A stretch of 64,000 nucleotides of DNA from Engraulis encrasicolus (lineage: Eukaryota > Chordata > Actinopteri > Clupeiformes > Engraulidae), in assembly GCF_034702125.1 (NCBI RefSeq), contig NC_085861.1:48226222-48290221 (forward strand), read 5' to 3'. This document shows positions 1 through 57,815 of the stretch, piece after piece. The notes beneath the pieces were generated by a model. It was not told the DNA's origin, made no database searches, and was given only the letters and a program-made list of their open reading frames with translations. How positions within the stretch are numbered: the first letter of the stretch is position 1; the number at the start of each line of letters is the position of its first letter. A program made the position numbers and the translations under genes.

Positions 1-840
1 ATAAAAAAAATTGGGAATTGTTGTACTCTCATATCAGCTGTAATACATGGACAACATAATCACTAATTGTATCACTTTGGGAGGTATTAATAGTGAATTT
101 ATGCAGATTTTGATAGTTTTGGTCATCAAAAACGATTTGCATAATGTAAGATAAAAGATCTTTTAAGTCAAAAAGATGAATACATCAAGTAATATTTCCA
201 TGGATATGAATACATACCAAGTTAGCCATGAGATGAAAAACAATATTTGATGATAACTAGTGTTTTTAGGTATTTTATAGCTGAGTTTTGTTATCACGGG
301 TCAAAAATGACCCGAACACCACAGGTGTATGCAGCTTATGAACACAACACAAGGGTTAACCATTTCGGTGGGTGAGGGATGTAGAACTGTAGCTCTATTA
401 CATTGTTCTCCATTATGTTTATTTTTAATTCAGTCAGGTCTCGTGGGTCCTCTTCAGTTTAGTTGTAAAGGAGTCAGACTTCAGTTCAGTTCACCGCAGT
501 TCACTTCGGGTTCTGTTTTCTCATAGACCTCATTTCCCCAGCCGCAGCCTTATGACGGATGACATGATAATGGAGAATATTTTAGACAACAGGGAATACT
601 TTCAAAGAGAAATACTCAAAGAACACGTCAGAAAAATAAGCACTGTATGCATGCACACACAGTGCAAAGACCCTCGTGTACAGTTAGTTGGCTTCTTCAC
701 CCTTGCTGAGTTATTGGGTTTTGTTGTGCTTGGAATTGTCTAATGTGGTCCTAGCCTGTCTGTCACACCAACCTCGGAGCTCAGTCTGTCAAAAAAACAC
801 CATAGAAAAGTCTTAGAGGTGGGAACACTCTAGACACTTT

Positions 841-953
841 GGGCACTTTTCCAGTTTTTGATCTTGTCTTTGTGTCTTCTTCTGTATTTTTCTATGTATG
901 TATGCTACTTGACACCTTAATTTCCCTCGGGATCAATAAATTATACTCTACTC
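841..953 (+). repeat. LINE 3' tail
   Basis: The words ctacttgacaccttaatttc and gggatcaataaa, followed by a short tandem repeat, are typical of fish L2/CR1-like LINE 3' ends. The same tail appears inverted at about 30562-30620 next to reverse-transcriptase remnants, which supports the call. Confidence 0.6.
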
Positions 954-1343
954 CAGTGTTTCTCAACCTTTTTGTAGGCGAGGTACCCTTTCAATTCATG
1001 AAAACTTTCAAGGCACCCCAAACCAACAATCCGTAACACAGCATTGCATCTGATACCACACAAGCTTAGAAAAGTAACATTTGGCGACGTCACACAACCT
1101 ACCTAAGTTGCAGCTTACTGGGGTGACCTAAAGTTACTTTATTGTGCGTAAATGGGCAAATGAAAGTTTCCACTGACTAAGCATTAATTATTAATTTAGA
1201 CAAATATGTATTATATTGCATAATTTATTTATTGAATTAGATCAATTTCACATGCTGCCATTCATGTTTCAGCGTTTCCTATTGGCCATGGCATAATTTA
1301 TTTATCAGCCACATTTCCGCGGCACCCCGGTTGAGAAACACTG
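954..1343. mobile_element. hAT-type MITE, 390 bp
   Basis: Terminal inverted repeats CAGTGTTTCTCAACC and GGTTGAGAAACACTG. Perfect 8-bp target duplication CTCTACTC on both sides (946-953 and 1344-1351). There is no coding capacity. The body includes runs similar to the TIR-proximal word gcaccccgg. Confidence 0.88.
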
Positions 1344-1421
1344 CTCTACTCTACTCTACTCTACTCTACTCTACTCTACTCTACTCTACTCTACTCTACT
1401 CTACTCTACTCTACTCTACTC
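1344..1421. repeat. (CTACT)n pentamer satellite
   Basis: About 15 copies of CTACT immediately after the hAT MITE; the unit matches the target duplication and the LINE tail. Confidence 0.9.
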
Positions 1422-1794
1422 AACTAACAAGCACCAATGAAATGCCTTATTATGTACCTCAGTAGACAGACCTAAAACCAACAAGTAGACCACTGATTCG
1501 ATCTGGTGACATATGGGTACCGTTTATTGTTCATTGGTGCCCAGTTTCTTTGACTAAGCAGTGGATATCCAATAGCCAAGGCTAATATATGTCTAATATA
1601 AGGCTAATATGATATGTCTGTGGGCACCAGGCATCTTCCTTGACATGGACTGCCATGGGTATGTTTTCTTGCACACAGAAAGACACAGTAGTTCTGTTGA
1701 GACAAGACCGATTGATGCGAAATAATGATCTCCTAATGCTCACTGTTGTAACGGTAGGTTTAGTCTGTCATACTGTAGGCATGTTTGCTTTAGA

Positions 1795-1989
1795 GGTGTT
1801 TTTTTAACAAACGCCCCCTGCACTTCATCCTAAGCCTGCCAACGCCCCCCTTACTACTGAAAAATGAAATGGACTAATGCCCCCAATGACAACTAAGCAC
1901 TGCCCCCTCTCAACTGTATCCTTCTCAACGCCCCCTCAGGGCTCCCCAACACCCCCTGGGGGGCTGTACCACCCCCGTTGAGAAACATC
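1795..1989. mobile_element. hAT-like MITE, 195 bp
   Basis: Imperfect inverted ends (GGTGTTTTTTTAAC and GTTGAGAAACATC) flanked by the 8-bp duplication GCTTTAGA at 1787-1794 and 1990-1997. The body is rich in cgccccc words. Confidence 0.65.
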
Positions 1990-1998
1990 GCTTTAGAG

Positions 1999-2344
1999 CA
2001 GTGGTTCCCAAACTTTTTTCCCTGCGCACCCCTTTGTACATTTCAATGTGGTTGGCACACCCCCTAAGCGAATATTTTGGTGTGCTGATGGCCACGCAAG
2101 TATGATTCACTGCGCATTCACTGCAAATTATGCACAGTTGTTTTGGGGAATCCTCTTTTCCAATAGTCTACGAGTTTAACTACACTTCAGATGGACCCTT
2201 CCAGCATACAATTCACCATACAATTAAAAACCTAATGCTGGATGAAAACTCACATATCCACCATTGCTCTATTTAGCTCGCGCACCCCCTTATGGCAGGC
2301 CGCGCACCTCCAGGGGTGCACGCACCCCAGTTTGGGAAACCCTG
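1999..2344. mobile_element. hAT MITE, 346 bp
   Basis: Ends CAGTGGTTCCCAAACTT and AGTTTGGGAAACCCTG. The 8-bp duplication CTTTAGAG lies at 1991-1998 and 2345-2352. It is inserted at the right target duplication of the preceding MITE. Confidence 0.85.
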
Positions 2345-3109
2345 CTTTAGAGCAATGGGCCATAAAGAATGTGAGGCCCCTCACTGACATCCGTGCCTGT
2401 GGGTGTCTGTGCTGCTCTGGGGACTCTGGTGCGGAGGGAGAAAGAAAGGGATAGATGGGGGAAGAGCGCCCTCCTCAGGAGAGTTCAGGTAGTGTACAGA
2501 TATTTCACTATTTCATTACTTCATTTCAGTCCAAGAACACTGAGGGTGTGGCATTGACACTGTTATCTAAGGTCATAGCTGCCTTTCAAACACACAGTGG
2601 TCCTATTCACATTTTAATGTATAATTGTGTTTGAGCACTCACATCTTAGGCACTTTCTGTATTCAGCAACGTTTCCTTCCTTTCAGCGACATTTCAATGA
2701 ATGATGTGTAATACTCTTTCAAGCGCATTGTGAAGTGTGTCCTAGGAACCCTACTTTTCCTTTCCTTGTCAATGTCCTGTAGGCAAAGACACAGACACAC
2801 AGTCATACCAGACACCCGCTCGCACCCCCCGCGCGCACACAGAGGGAGGGAGAGAGAGATAGAGAGAATGGCTTTTCATTGATGTTCCATCCACCGATGC
2901 TGGTATCTAACATCTTGAGTACAGAGTACATCTTGAGTGCACTCATAGGCTGGTACAAAATGAGAAAATGGATAGTTAATGGTTTAAATTGCTCATGCTG
3001 AGCAAAAACATGATTCAATTGTGCTTCTGATGAGTTTGTTATAGAAGTCTGTGTGTGTGTGTTTCTGTATGTGAGTGTATGTACGTGTGCTTGTGAATGT
3101 ATGTGTGCA

Positions 3110-3220
<111 letters not shown>

Positions 3221-3264
3221 GCGTGCGTGCGTGCGTGCGTGCTTGCCTGTTTTTAACACTGGAC

Positions 3265-3455
3265 ACATACGTATATGTAGTAGTTGTGCTTCTTTCAGAC
3301 ACACATGCAGTACTTGTGCTTCTCCCAGACACATACGTAAGCAATAATTGTGTGTTTCCTAGAGACACACACATGCAGTAGTTGTGTGTCTCCTAGACAC
3401 ATACGTATGCAGTAGTTGTGCGTCTCCCAGACACCTATGTATGCAGTAGTTGTGC
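3265..3455. repeat. Minisatellite, about 33-bp unit
   Basis: Roughly six diverged copies built on the words cacatacgtatgcagtagtt and gtgcgtctcccaga. Confidence 0.75.
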
Positions 3456-3604
3456 AGCCAGAGGCCTCATTTAGCACGCTCTCTTCCCAGAGCCTCAGAC
3501 TGCCAAAGACAACTTGGCTCCTTAAACCACATTCTCTTCCCCCATCTCCCCAACTTGGACCATTTATACCACATTTTCTTCTTCCCGCCACCCCTTCACT
3601 CCAT

Positions 3605-3775
3605 ATGTTTGTAGTCCCGTAATGCACATTGTTCCACCAGTGGAATACTGCAATAGTCACTAAAAAACTTAACTATCATAGTACCACACCACTATGACAG
3701 TGCTCTGGGCCTTTAGTAATGCAATACGACTTGGTCATTGCCATTCTGTCAACAGCTAATTTACAATAGGGGCTG
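3605..3775. repeat. Dispersed repeat, CCCCTTAA-MITE family copy
   Basis: Shares aatgcaca-ttgttccaccagtgg, the words caatagtcact and aacttaactatcatagta, and cctttagtaatgcaa with 50878-51045, and weaker parts with 52886-52950 and 57816-57990. Confidence 0.6.
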
Positions 3776-3830
3776 TGTCTTAAAAGCTTAAAAGCTGTGA
3801 TTTCCGCCTGTACTGGGTTAAAATCTGTGA

Positions 3831-26999
<23,169 letters not shown>

Positions 27000-27250
27000 C
27001 CAGGCCATGCTTAACAGGGACTGTGCCTGAGGAGGTGGAGGAGGAAGAGGAGGAGGAGGAGGAGAAAGAAGAGGAGGTGGAGGAGGAGGACGACGATAAT
27101 GATGAACTAGTATAACTGATTGTAGCACTATTTTTACATGTTCTTTACTGTATGCTGCTTTGTATGCTTTTGTGTGTCGTCCGCCGTCAATTCCAAAGAA
27201 ATCAATTTTAAGAGACAATGCCTAATAAAATGGCGTTTTTTATTACCAAT
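27000..27250 (+). other. me3: me3 3'UTR with GA-rich tract
   Basis: Short 3'UTR. Bases 27029-27100 are almost pure purine (GAGGAG and GAAGAGG repeats). AATAAA lies at 27224-27229, so cleavage is expected at about 27240-27255. Confidence 0.7.
27224..27229 (+). terminator. me3 polyadenylation signal
   Basis: Canonical AATAAA hexamer 225 bp after the stop codon, followed by T-rich sequence (ggcgttttttatta). Confidence 0.7.
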
Positions 27251-27346
27251 TTAAGAATTTTCGGCTTGTTATTACGTGTTTGTTTTTAATGGGTGGGTTA
27301 AGGGTTAAGTAGTTTGGGATCCTCTATGTAAGAACTGACTAATACA

Positions 27347-27347
<1 letters not shown>

Positions 27348-27415
<68 letters not shown>
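27348..27415. repeat. (AC)n microsatellite
   Basis: Perfect AC run. Confidence 0.95.
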
Positions 27416-27419
<4 letters not shown>

Positions 27420-27763
27420 AGTTTCCCTTTTGTAGGGTTTCCCCCAGGACTTTTTTGTTTATTGTTTAGGCGGCCACCTTGACAATTAACACCTACAACC
27501 TTGGTCCTCTAAAAAGTTTAAGATTTTGTGTTGTGAATGTAATTTCTACATTTTTCATATCACATTTTATATGAAACAGCATAACATAGCGTTTCCAGTA
27601 ATGGTAGCCATGTGTCTATGATACCAGTCAACCTACCACTACCTTGACTAACGAAGATTCTTCTGGAAACACTGCTTGTGTATTAATTAAATCAGCCACA
27701 TACTCTAGATGTGCACACTCATTTCTCTTCTGTTTTAACTATTCTTTCACACAAGCACACACA

Positions 27764-27945
27764 TGCCTCTTTTCCACTACTGGATTTCTGGTAGGCCTAC
27801 AGCTCGACACTCAATGCGACTCGGCCGCCACATTTTGCTTTATGATTGAGCTGTATTGTGCCTATTCGAAAAGCAAAAAGTGGCAGCCAAGTCACGCTTT
27901 TTCGAGCTCTAGGCCTACTAGAAAACCGGCGGTGGAAAAGAGGCA
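27764..27945. mobile_element. Short MITE with TGCCTCTTTTCCAC ends
   Basis: About 34-bp inverted ends (TGCCTCTTTTCCAC...GTAGGCCT). A truncated relative at 42857-42992 shares attgagctgt-tgcctattcg and aaaagcaaaaag. Confidence 0.6.
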
Positions 27946-28197
27946 ACAGAGTACCTGGATGGTCAGGGATAACCATCAAAGGAGAGGCCACATGACAATC
28001 CTGTATCCTAAAACATTACAGTTCTGCAGGCTCCTGCAGCCAGCTCACAGTGTTCAGTCTGTGTCATGAAAAGAGAGCTTCATCAGATCACCTCAAAGAC
28101 CCAACACACAAATCCTTCATCTTAGATCTTCTTACATCTTCTTCTACCTTTTTCCAGATGACTTGATAAAGGAGAGAGAGACAGACAGACAGATACC

Positions 28198-28243
<46 letters not shown>

Positions 28244-29617
28244 CATTATTTGGTGTGAAAATGTCATTTTCTGTGTCTGAGATAATCAGTGCATATCCTT
28301 GCACTACCAGTTCCCTCCTTCTAGACATGGTGATAATGGTGATTATTGTGTAAGTGCTTAGAACAATGTAACAACGGAGCACCAACACACTTCCAATTCG
28401 TTCATTCATTCATAGGTAGGCCTATGTGCTGATATCTACATTACAGTACTGCTTGTACATATCATACAGTACAAATCATTCATGGCTTTGCCTTGGACTA
28501 GTCTGCCCGTGGCATCATCCTTCACCATGCCTTTGTGCATCAATTCTTCCAAGCAATTCTTGTCTGTATTCTATATTCGCTCTGCACCTTTCCCTCAATG
28601 GCTCTGAGCAAAAGACATAGAGAGAGAGGGAGAATATACGTATAGATACAGTATAGACAAAGGTAAATGGACTGCATTTATTAAGCACCTTTCCACCCAT
28701 TCCACCTCTCCACTCGAAGCGCTTTACCTTGTATGCCTCACATTCACACATCGTGCCACCAGGAGCATGGTAGACAAAGGAAGAAAGTGAAATAAGAACG
28801 GCATCTACAGTAGTGAGACTAGTGCAGCATTAGAGGGAGAGGGAGAGACTGAGTGAGAAGAAAAAAATTAGAGAATTAGAAAGTCCAAAAGGAGGATAGC
28901 TTCTGAGAACCGTACCGTATCAGAAGCTTACCATACCAAAGGTGAGGTATTATAGCAAGAATCCGGTTATACTGCAGCATATCACAGAAACCCATATTGG
29001 TGAAGTTTAAAAAAAAAACACCTCTGTTTCTCTGAAAGTAATTGCATAACCAATGTTGAGTTCCAGGAATCTTTTTCACAGTGCTGAAGCATAAAATATT
29101 CTTGTTTATCATTTGTCCCCCAGCTTGGCTGATATTCTGCTGTTTTCATTTGTTCCTAAGAGTATGGTGAGGTTCAAATTATGTTTTCATTATTTTTTTT
29201 GTCTTGTGTTTGGAAAGAGACTTGGCAAAGACGGCACCTGCATTTGAATGCTGTGTCCCTGAACTACAAGTAAGTGACACTTACTAAATTGTTTCCCAGG
29301 GCCATGTTGAACTTGTGGACAAATTGTTCACCTTGAGAGGAAATTAGAAAAGCTGTGTGTATATTGAATAAGTCCCTAGAAGGCAATTGATGATGAAAAC
29401 TATCCTAGAAAAAAACTCCATCAAAGTATTTAGCATCGTCTTGATCTTTAAAGTAGATTGCCTTTGGGTTTTCACAAACCCCATTACCTTCATTTCATCT
29501 GTCTTGCGATGAAACTCTGTATTCAAGGTGAATGTGCAGCTCAAACAGGTATTTCTTCTTTCCATACTGAAATCGTCTTTGAAAGCCATCAGTGGCAAAA
29601 CATTCTTTCATTTACAC

Positions 29618-29922
29618 CAGGCCCGCCGACAGGGGGGGACAAACGGGTCTCTTGTCCTGGACTCAGGAATGAGGGGGTCCCAGAACTGGGTCCTCATGAA
29701 GTTGCGGTTAATTGTTCTATGACATTTCAAAATACGTTGGTTTGAGGGAGGGAGAATGCACTATTTGCAGATTGCGATTTGTAGATATTAGATTTGCTTT
29801 CTTGTCCTTAAAAAAGCATCAAGAACTTGTCAAGTTCAAGAGGCTTGTTGTCTGTTTCATGGGCTGTCTGACTAACTGTCTGACCCATGGGCAGACCCCA
29901 AGCTAAGTTGTCGGCGGCCCTG
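29618..29922. mobile_element. hAT-like MITE, 305 bp
   Basis: Ends CAGGCCCGCCGACAG and TGTCGGCGGCCCTG. Flanks atttacac and attaacat match at 6 of 8 bases, so the duplication is old. Confidence 0.65.
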
Positions 29923-30561
29923 ATTAACATGCCTCAACTTTGATGCACAGGCTTTATTCCCATGCTTGGGTTTTATATCAAGATTAAAAGATACCTATAC
30001 TGTCAAATACAGAGGTCACAATAATTTGCAACGTGGTGTTATTTTGAATGACTGTGCATACACATTGACTATTGCAATTTGTCTTATTATGCTAGACATG
30101 GAAAGTTGAAAGTTATCCCCGCCTGTCGTAATAAGAGAGAGAGTCCCCTCCAGCAGGGGTCATGACAATGGTGTATTGAGGTAATACCTGATGTTGTCTT
30201 TCCTTGTGTTCTTCGTGGTCTTTGATGTTTTTTTCTGCAGCAGCTGGAGAACTGATCGACCTTCCTGTGTTACACTCGGACGCAAGCTGATCTCAATGCA
30301 CAGCACAGGGCTACAAGTTCTTAGCTATGAGTTGAGTTATGTCTTGTTCTGTAAACAAAAAAAGTTCACAGTCTGCATATTTCACTGTAATGAGAAGGAA
30401 TGTTGGGGTACCATATATCCACAACCAGGGAAGATGACATGGGGGGCATAAACGGGTCATTTCATTGAGGGGGGGAGAGTCAAAAGTGGGTCCTCATTAC
30501 ATTGTATAATCAGAAAACAGACAGTGAATGCGCCAATTTATTGTACATTACATTAGTACAT

Positions 30562-31190
<629 letters not shown>

Positions 31191-31901
31191 TTAGATCACT
31201 TTTGGGAGCATGAAGTTAAGAATTGTCAAACTTTTGGCAGATGGCGCGCGTGGGCCAGCCAATGAAATAGTTAGATGCTGCATCACTGCTGAAACCAATT
31301 GACCAATTGACTGCCTCAATCTGTGGACACCACCACTGCCCTTTAAGGATCACGCCATGCTGTGTTGTAAAGTTCATGCATTTCTGATGTGTGCATCAAA
31401 CAGATAGATTAAACAGCTATGCTATCAAAACAGTCGTGCTCTGTCCTAACTCCCTGTCTGCTACACTTTGTGTGTGTCCTCCTTTGATGATCTTTTGGGA
31501 TGGACTCAAAGTTTTATTACATTGATAAGCATTGTCATCATATGAGCGTAACAGCCTTCCTTTGGGGTGTGTAAAACTGGCTTTCTCGCCTGGCAATCTC
31601 TGATAAGAACTCTGATAAGAACAGACCATTTTTAATATTAGATAACAATTACGTTATTTCTTGTCACACCTCGACCCCCCCCCCCCCTCTCTTTCCACAC
31701 AGGAATGGTTATAATATTAAATTTATGTAATCAAGCGGACTAGTGACTGATAAGGAAGACATAGGATGTCAGCTCAGGTAGCAGCCAAAAAATGTAACAA
31801 TTTAGGAGGGATACAACTGCAGGAACAAATAGCCTACTGTGTCCTGAATGCAATTATCATTTGTAAACCCTGTGATTGCACACTGTAGGCCTAACTGTAA
31901 T

Positions 31902-32237
31902 CCGTGTTGGGAGTAACGCATTACAAAAGTAATACTTGGTTACTGTAATGTATTACTTTTTTGCTGTAATGTAAGGTATTACAGGGGGAAATTCTGTAAT
32001 ATAGTTTATACTAGTTACAATGTGTTGGTGTTCAGTGTGGTGGGAGATGGTGGTGCCAGATCCTTGAGACGAGAGTAAACAAAATAATGCAAAAGTACAG
32101 TATAGTAGTGTAATGCCTTACATTACATATAGTAATATTGTAATGTAAGGAATTACTTTGAAATGACAATAAGTAAGCATGACAATCAGTAGGCTATCAG
32201 GCATTAGGCCTACAGTGTTGCAACTTGTACAACACTG
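31902..32237. mobile_element. hAT-type MITE (GTAACG family), 336 bp
   Basis: Ends CCGTGTTGGGAGTAACG and TTGTACAACACTG. Perfect 8-bp duplication ACTGTAAT at 31894-31901 and 32238-32245. Internal gtaatgtattac words. Confidence 0.8.
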
Positions 32238-32284
32238 ACTGTAATGCTATGGAGTAATATGTATGAAAATGACACTATCACTAA

Positions 32285-32286
<2 letters not shown>

Positions 32287-32355
<69 letters not shown>
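32287..32355. repeat. (TC)n microsatellite upstream of mchr2
   Basis: Perfect TC run about 600 bp before the mchr2 start codon. Confidence 0.95.
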
Positions 32356-32357
<2 letters not shown>

Positions 32358-32511
32358 CACCATCTCATTTCCTACAAAGGGAATGTAGCCTAAATGTTAG
32401 ATCTACATGTCATTCGGTGCCTTTCCAAAGTTGAATTCGTTCTTATTTTCAGAACATTTAATTCAGTCTCTGTACAGAATAGTCTGAATAAGATAAGGGA
32501 GACTCAAGTGT

Positions 32512-32518
32512 TATAAAA
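32512..32518 (+). promoter_or_regulatory. Candidate mchr2 TATA box
   Basis: TATAAAAG, 442 bp upstream of the ATG. A start near 32540 would give an unspliced 5' leader of about 410 nt with upstream ATGs. An upstream non-coding exon is equally possible. Confidence 0.3.
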
Positions 32519-32953
32519 GCAATGTGTGGTCATTTCCTCAATTGCAATTCTTCTAAAGAGATTCCATAACTAGGTCCTACAGACTATCTCCTGTCTTTGA
32601 TTAAGTAAATAAACAATGAATTCTACATAGTACAGGAGGTTCATAAATCGAGTGCGCGTGCCTTTGTTGACATGCGCATCGAGCTGGCGTGCGCGAGGCA
32701 CATCTGCCCTGTCTGATTCACTCGGCATTCATTTACAGCTTTGTTGTTTCGTGGTCCGTGGATAGTGGGGTTTGGGCTGGGATGACGAGTACAAGTTACC
32801 TTTGTGCATTGTGCGTAAAACACAGGACCGTAGAACCTAAGGTTTACCCTGATATCTCTCCTCACGTCTCTAAATATTGTTTATCAATGGGCGCTGAAAG
32901 GATTCAACTTGTAGAGACGGAGTGTTTTGTGTAGATTTGTTTTAAACTCAAAG

Positions 32954-54042
<21,089 letters not shown>

Positions 54043-54785
54043 AGTTCCAATTCTGGAATCTGATCGCTTGGAATTAAGAAACTCTTGACCTTGTCGGGGA
54101 AGAATTACAGCAGACTGTAGTCAATTTTGGTGACAAACTGCTGAGCAAAAAAAAAAAAAAAACCTTGTTTGACATCAGATGTTGGTGTGATCACAAAAGA
54201 TGAGTGGCGTCACAAAAGATGACACTTCTTGGATCAGAGCTTGTTTACTGTTTACTTATTTTATAACAAACAAGCCTAGCTGAGGAGCAGCTCAGACGAA
54301 TCCAAGGTCTCAGCGCAGCGCAGGCATATTTAAGAGGGAAAAGTGTCATATTCGGTCACAGGACACAATGGGCTATGAAGTCCAGATCCAGGAAAGACTC
54401 GGTTTTGACTAAATTAAGTTACTGGCTTTTGGCTTTATGGGGACATTTTTACTGTTATTGGGAAGAAGACATAAACATGGTCTTCCCTAGAGCTTCTAAT
54501 GGTTTTCAGTGGTCCAGAATGAGTGGTCCCATGAGACCATGAGTGGTCTCCCCGGCTTCTCCTTGTGACTGCCTCTTGTAATATGACCTAAGGATGGTGA
54601 AGCCTAATGAAGAAGACATCTTGAAAGAGTACCACAACATGTTCCAGAACACAGTTAAGTTCTTTATTTGGATTGACAGATAGTCGTTTATCATACCACA
54701 AGCCAAATTTTATAGGAGCTCTTTACAAAACTGAAAGGATCTGCTCACTGAGTGTCCTAAGGATACACACACGCGCGTGCGCACG

Positions 54786-54889
<104 letters not shown>

Positions 54890-55081
54890 AATGTTCTTTG
54901 ATACAGTTCCAGAATCAGAGGACCAGTGCCGGGCAACTGAGGAATTGTCAATGTAGGTTACTGTATGTATATGTTTAGTACAAGGTTTGCAAGGTCTGCT
55001 TTGGATAAAAGCGTGGGAAGCCTAGCAAGAGTTCTTTATGATTTATTAATGAAAAGTTACAGATGTTGTATCTATTATGAC

Positions 55082-55464
55082 TAGAGATGCACCGGATCCT
55101 GATTTTTAGGATCCTGCCGGATACCGGATCCACTGCTTAAGATCCTGCCAGATCCAGAACCGGATACCGGATCCTACAAAAGGGTTCAAACACACACATG
55201 GGCCCTTTTTATTACGTTTGCTCAAACTATTGAGACTTTTTAGACTTATTGGCTTACTGCCACACTGTCTGCAACACTGGCTTCCAAAGGGCTTTCACTC
55301 CATGCAGTGATTGGGGTTGTGAAAGACTGACTGAAAGGCCTAGGCTAGAGATGCACCAGATCTTGATTTTTAGGTAGCATGCCGGATACCGGATCCACTG
55401 CTCAAGATCCTGCCGGATCCGGATCCTGTGAAAAACCCTATTATCCGGATCCGGTGCATCTCTA
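55082..55464. mobile_element. hAT MITE (TAGAGATGCACCGGATC), 383 bp
   Basis: Ends TAGAGATGCACCGGATCC and GGATCCGGTGCATCTCTA. Perfect 8-bp duplication ATTATGAC at 55074-55081 and 55465-55472. The TIR is partly repeated internally near 55348. ggatccggat tandem words. Confidence 0.9.
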
Positions 55465-56588
55465 ATTATGACACTACTATTAAATCATGGAGTGGATTCT
55501 TCCAGTGATAAAAGGCAGTGCGTGGGACTCCATCGCAAAGAATGTGAAACATTGCTCTGCATCTGGACTTGAAAGTTGTGGAAATTTGAAGTGAAGCACT
55601 GGTACAATTCATCACCTCACTTTGAAGAAGGACATCTTTGGAACAGGAACATCCCATCCCGAAAAACAAAACAATACAATACAATACATCATGTATTTAT
55701 ATAGTGCAGTAGAACTATGAAGTTTAATTTAAAGCGCTTTCAAAATTCACATACACATACCTCACATTCACATACACATTCCCTCTCTGCTCTGGAGGCT
55801 GCCGCACGGTGCCAATTGTCCGGGTTTCATGTGAGAAGGTGCGCACACAGGCACATGCACACACACACAAACAAAGACAATAATAAAAGTCCTTAAATAG
55901 CCTAATTTCACAGCATCAAGACCTAGCCTACAACCACAGAAGATATGCAACACGGCATCCCTGTCAGACCCAATCTTATAAATTCTGTGGATTTAAAAAA
56001 AAATCTTGTATATATTGTAAGTAAGTAGGGAGATTCTATGCAGTTTTCAGGCAGGGCTAAGATCAAAGTGCATTATGAGCAAGTCGGTTTGTAATGACAA
56101 GCCAAAAGCACTGTATAAAAACCCCATTACTGTGCAAACTGTATACAGTGGTCACTTGTCTCCCTCTGCTGTTTGTTCATGACATTACACGTGTAAGTGT
56201 TGCACCGTTCAACATCAACCAATATGTATGTCCTGTTAATATATTTGTAAAATGTACAGTTAACATTGTTCAATGTACCTGTGTTTAGATGTTTAAAAAA
56301 ACTCCACAAAGCTTGGAACATGAATAGACGTACAATCAGCATGGTTGTAAAATATTGCCTCATTAAAAAAAATGTCCCTCTGTAAGCAGCCCCAAGTGGT
56401 GATCGATATACTCCAGCACTGTGTTTAAACTGCTATCCACAGTTACAAGGGCTGCGCCATTATTTGGTCGCTGTTGTCAGTGCCTAATCATTCAGAAGTG
56501 GTAGGCCTATGGGAAGCCTAAGCTGAACTAGCAGACAGGAAATGGGAGAATGGAAAGCGTTGAAATGGGCGGGGTTAATGGACGTGGT

Positions 56589-56812
56589 CAGGGCTGGACT
56601 GGGGGGAGAAATAGGGCCCGGGCACTTTTGGCTTAAAGGGGCCCCTCATAATCAGCAGCGCAGAACTGACTCTCCGGTGGGCCCCGCACCTTCGTCGGCC
56701 CCTTTTCAGAAATGTCAGATTTTTTTTTTTTTACATTTCTGAAAAAAGGGGCCACGAGGGTGCGGGGCCCACTGGGAAATGCCCGCTATGCCAGATGGCC
56801 AGTCCAGCCCTG
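56589..56812. mobile_element. hAT-like MITE (CAGGGCTGGACTGG family), copy 2
   Basis: Ends CAGGGCTGGACTGG and CCAGTCCAGCCCTG. Perfect 8-bp duplication GACGTGGT at 56581-56588 and 56813-56820. 224 bp; central palindrome around 56715-56740. Confidence 0.9.
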
Positions 56813-57173
56813 GACGTGGTAATAAGATTGGATATTTAAATAAAAGATATTGTGACGTCAGAGGCATTGGTGTGTATGAATCACACCTTCCTGCATGAGT
56901 GGCTGTGGCTGTGCACACAGTGTTGGGGGGGATCTGTGTTGCCTGCCAGTGAGTTGAGTGTCGATAGCGATCGATGTGCTTATGATGGGAGGCGAGAGCG
57001 GGAGGCCGGCGACCGTTAGGGATGTTTTGTGGCTGTCTGGTGTCGACCGACTGGCTGGCTGGCTGGCTTTGGGGGGGTGGGTTGAAGTGGCCTGGGACAT
57101 AGAGGCTACTGACCGCCTGAAGGCTGGGTGGGGCGACCAGCTAATTTATAGGGTGGGGGAATTGGGAGGTATG

Positions 57174-57464
57174 CAAGGACGGATTACTGCATGGGCCTAC
57201 CGGGCCAGGACCCAGGGGCCAGAGAGTCAAGGGGCTCAAAGCCCAAACCTCTGTATTTCCACACTCATTTTGTGTTAGAATCACACTTTTAACAACTGTA
57301 TGATGAAAGCTTATCGGGGGACAACCCCCCGAACCCCCAACAACGTAGGGTCTCAAACATCTGGCCTTAAAAACTGAATATTTTTGTAAACTAGCAACAC
57401 TCAAGGAGGGGGGCCTTTCTTGTTGTATGGCCCGGGGGCCCATGGAATCATAATCCGTCCCTAG
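57174..57464. mobile_element. hAT-like MITE, 291 bp
   Basis: Ends CAAGGACGGATTA and TAATCCGTCCCTA. Near-perfect duplication GAGGTATG/GAGGTGTG. Interior gggcccatg words. Confidence 0.75.
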
Positions 57465-57815
57465 AGGTGTGAGAACCAGCACAGATGAGATGAGAACCAG
57501 ACTACTGTAGACCGGGTGTCTGCGCTTGGGACCCCCATTTTGCCCCCAATCTAACTGACCGCACGCATGCACACACACGCACGCACGCACACACGCACAC
57601 TTATGTAACATATGCACACCCCTGACACACATATGCACACATAACTTGTACACGACATAAACATAAACACACACACAAGCAGCCCACCCTGTCTTTGCCC
57701 CTGGCGTGGATCAATAGCTTGTCTACCAGGCCAGACCAGACAAGGGTAAGGACAGCGTCCCTCCTCTAGCATAGCTGCAGGGCACGACAACTCTCTCTCT
57801 CTCTCATATCTGATT

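Noticed and set aside
27436..27672. Possible hAT MITE with GTTTCC ends
   Set aside because: Ends only weakly inverted and no target duplication.
32927..32953. Upstream in-frame ATG of mchr2
   Set aside because: Adds nine residues with no counterpart in the family; ATG at 32954 has the better context.
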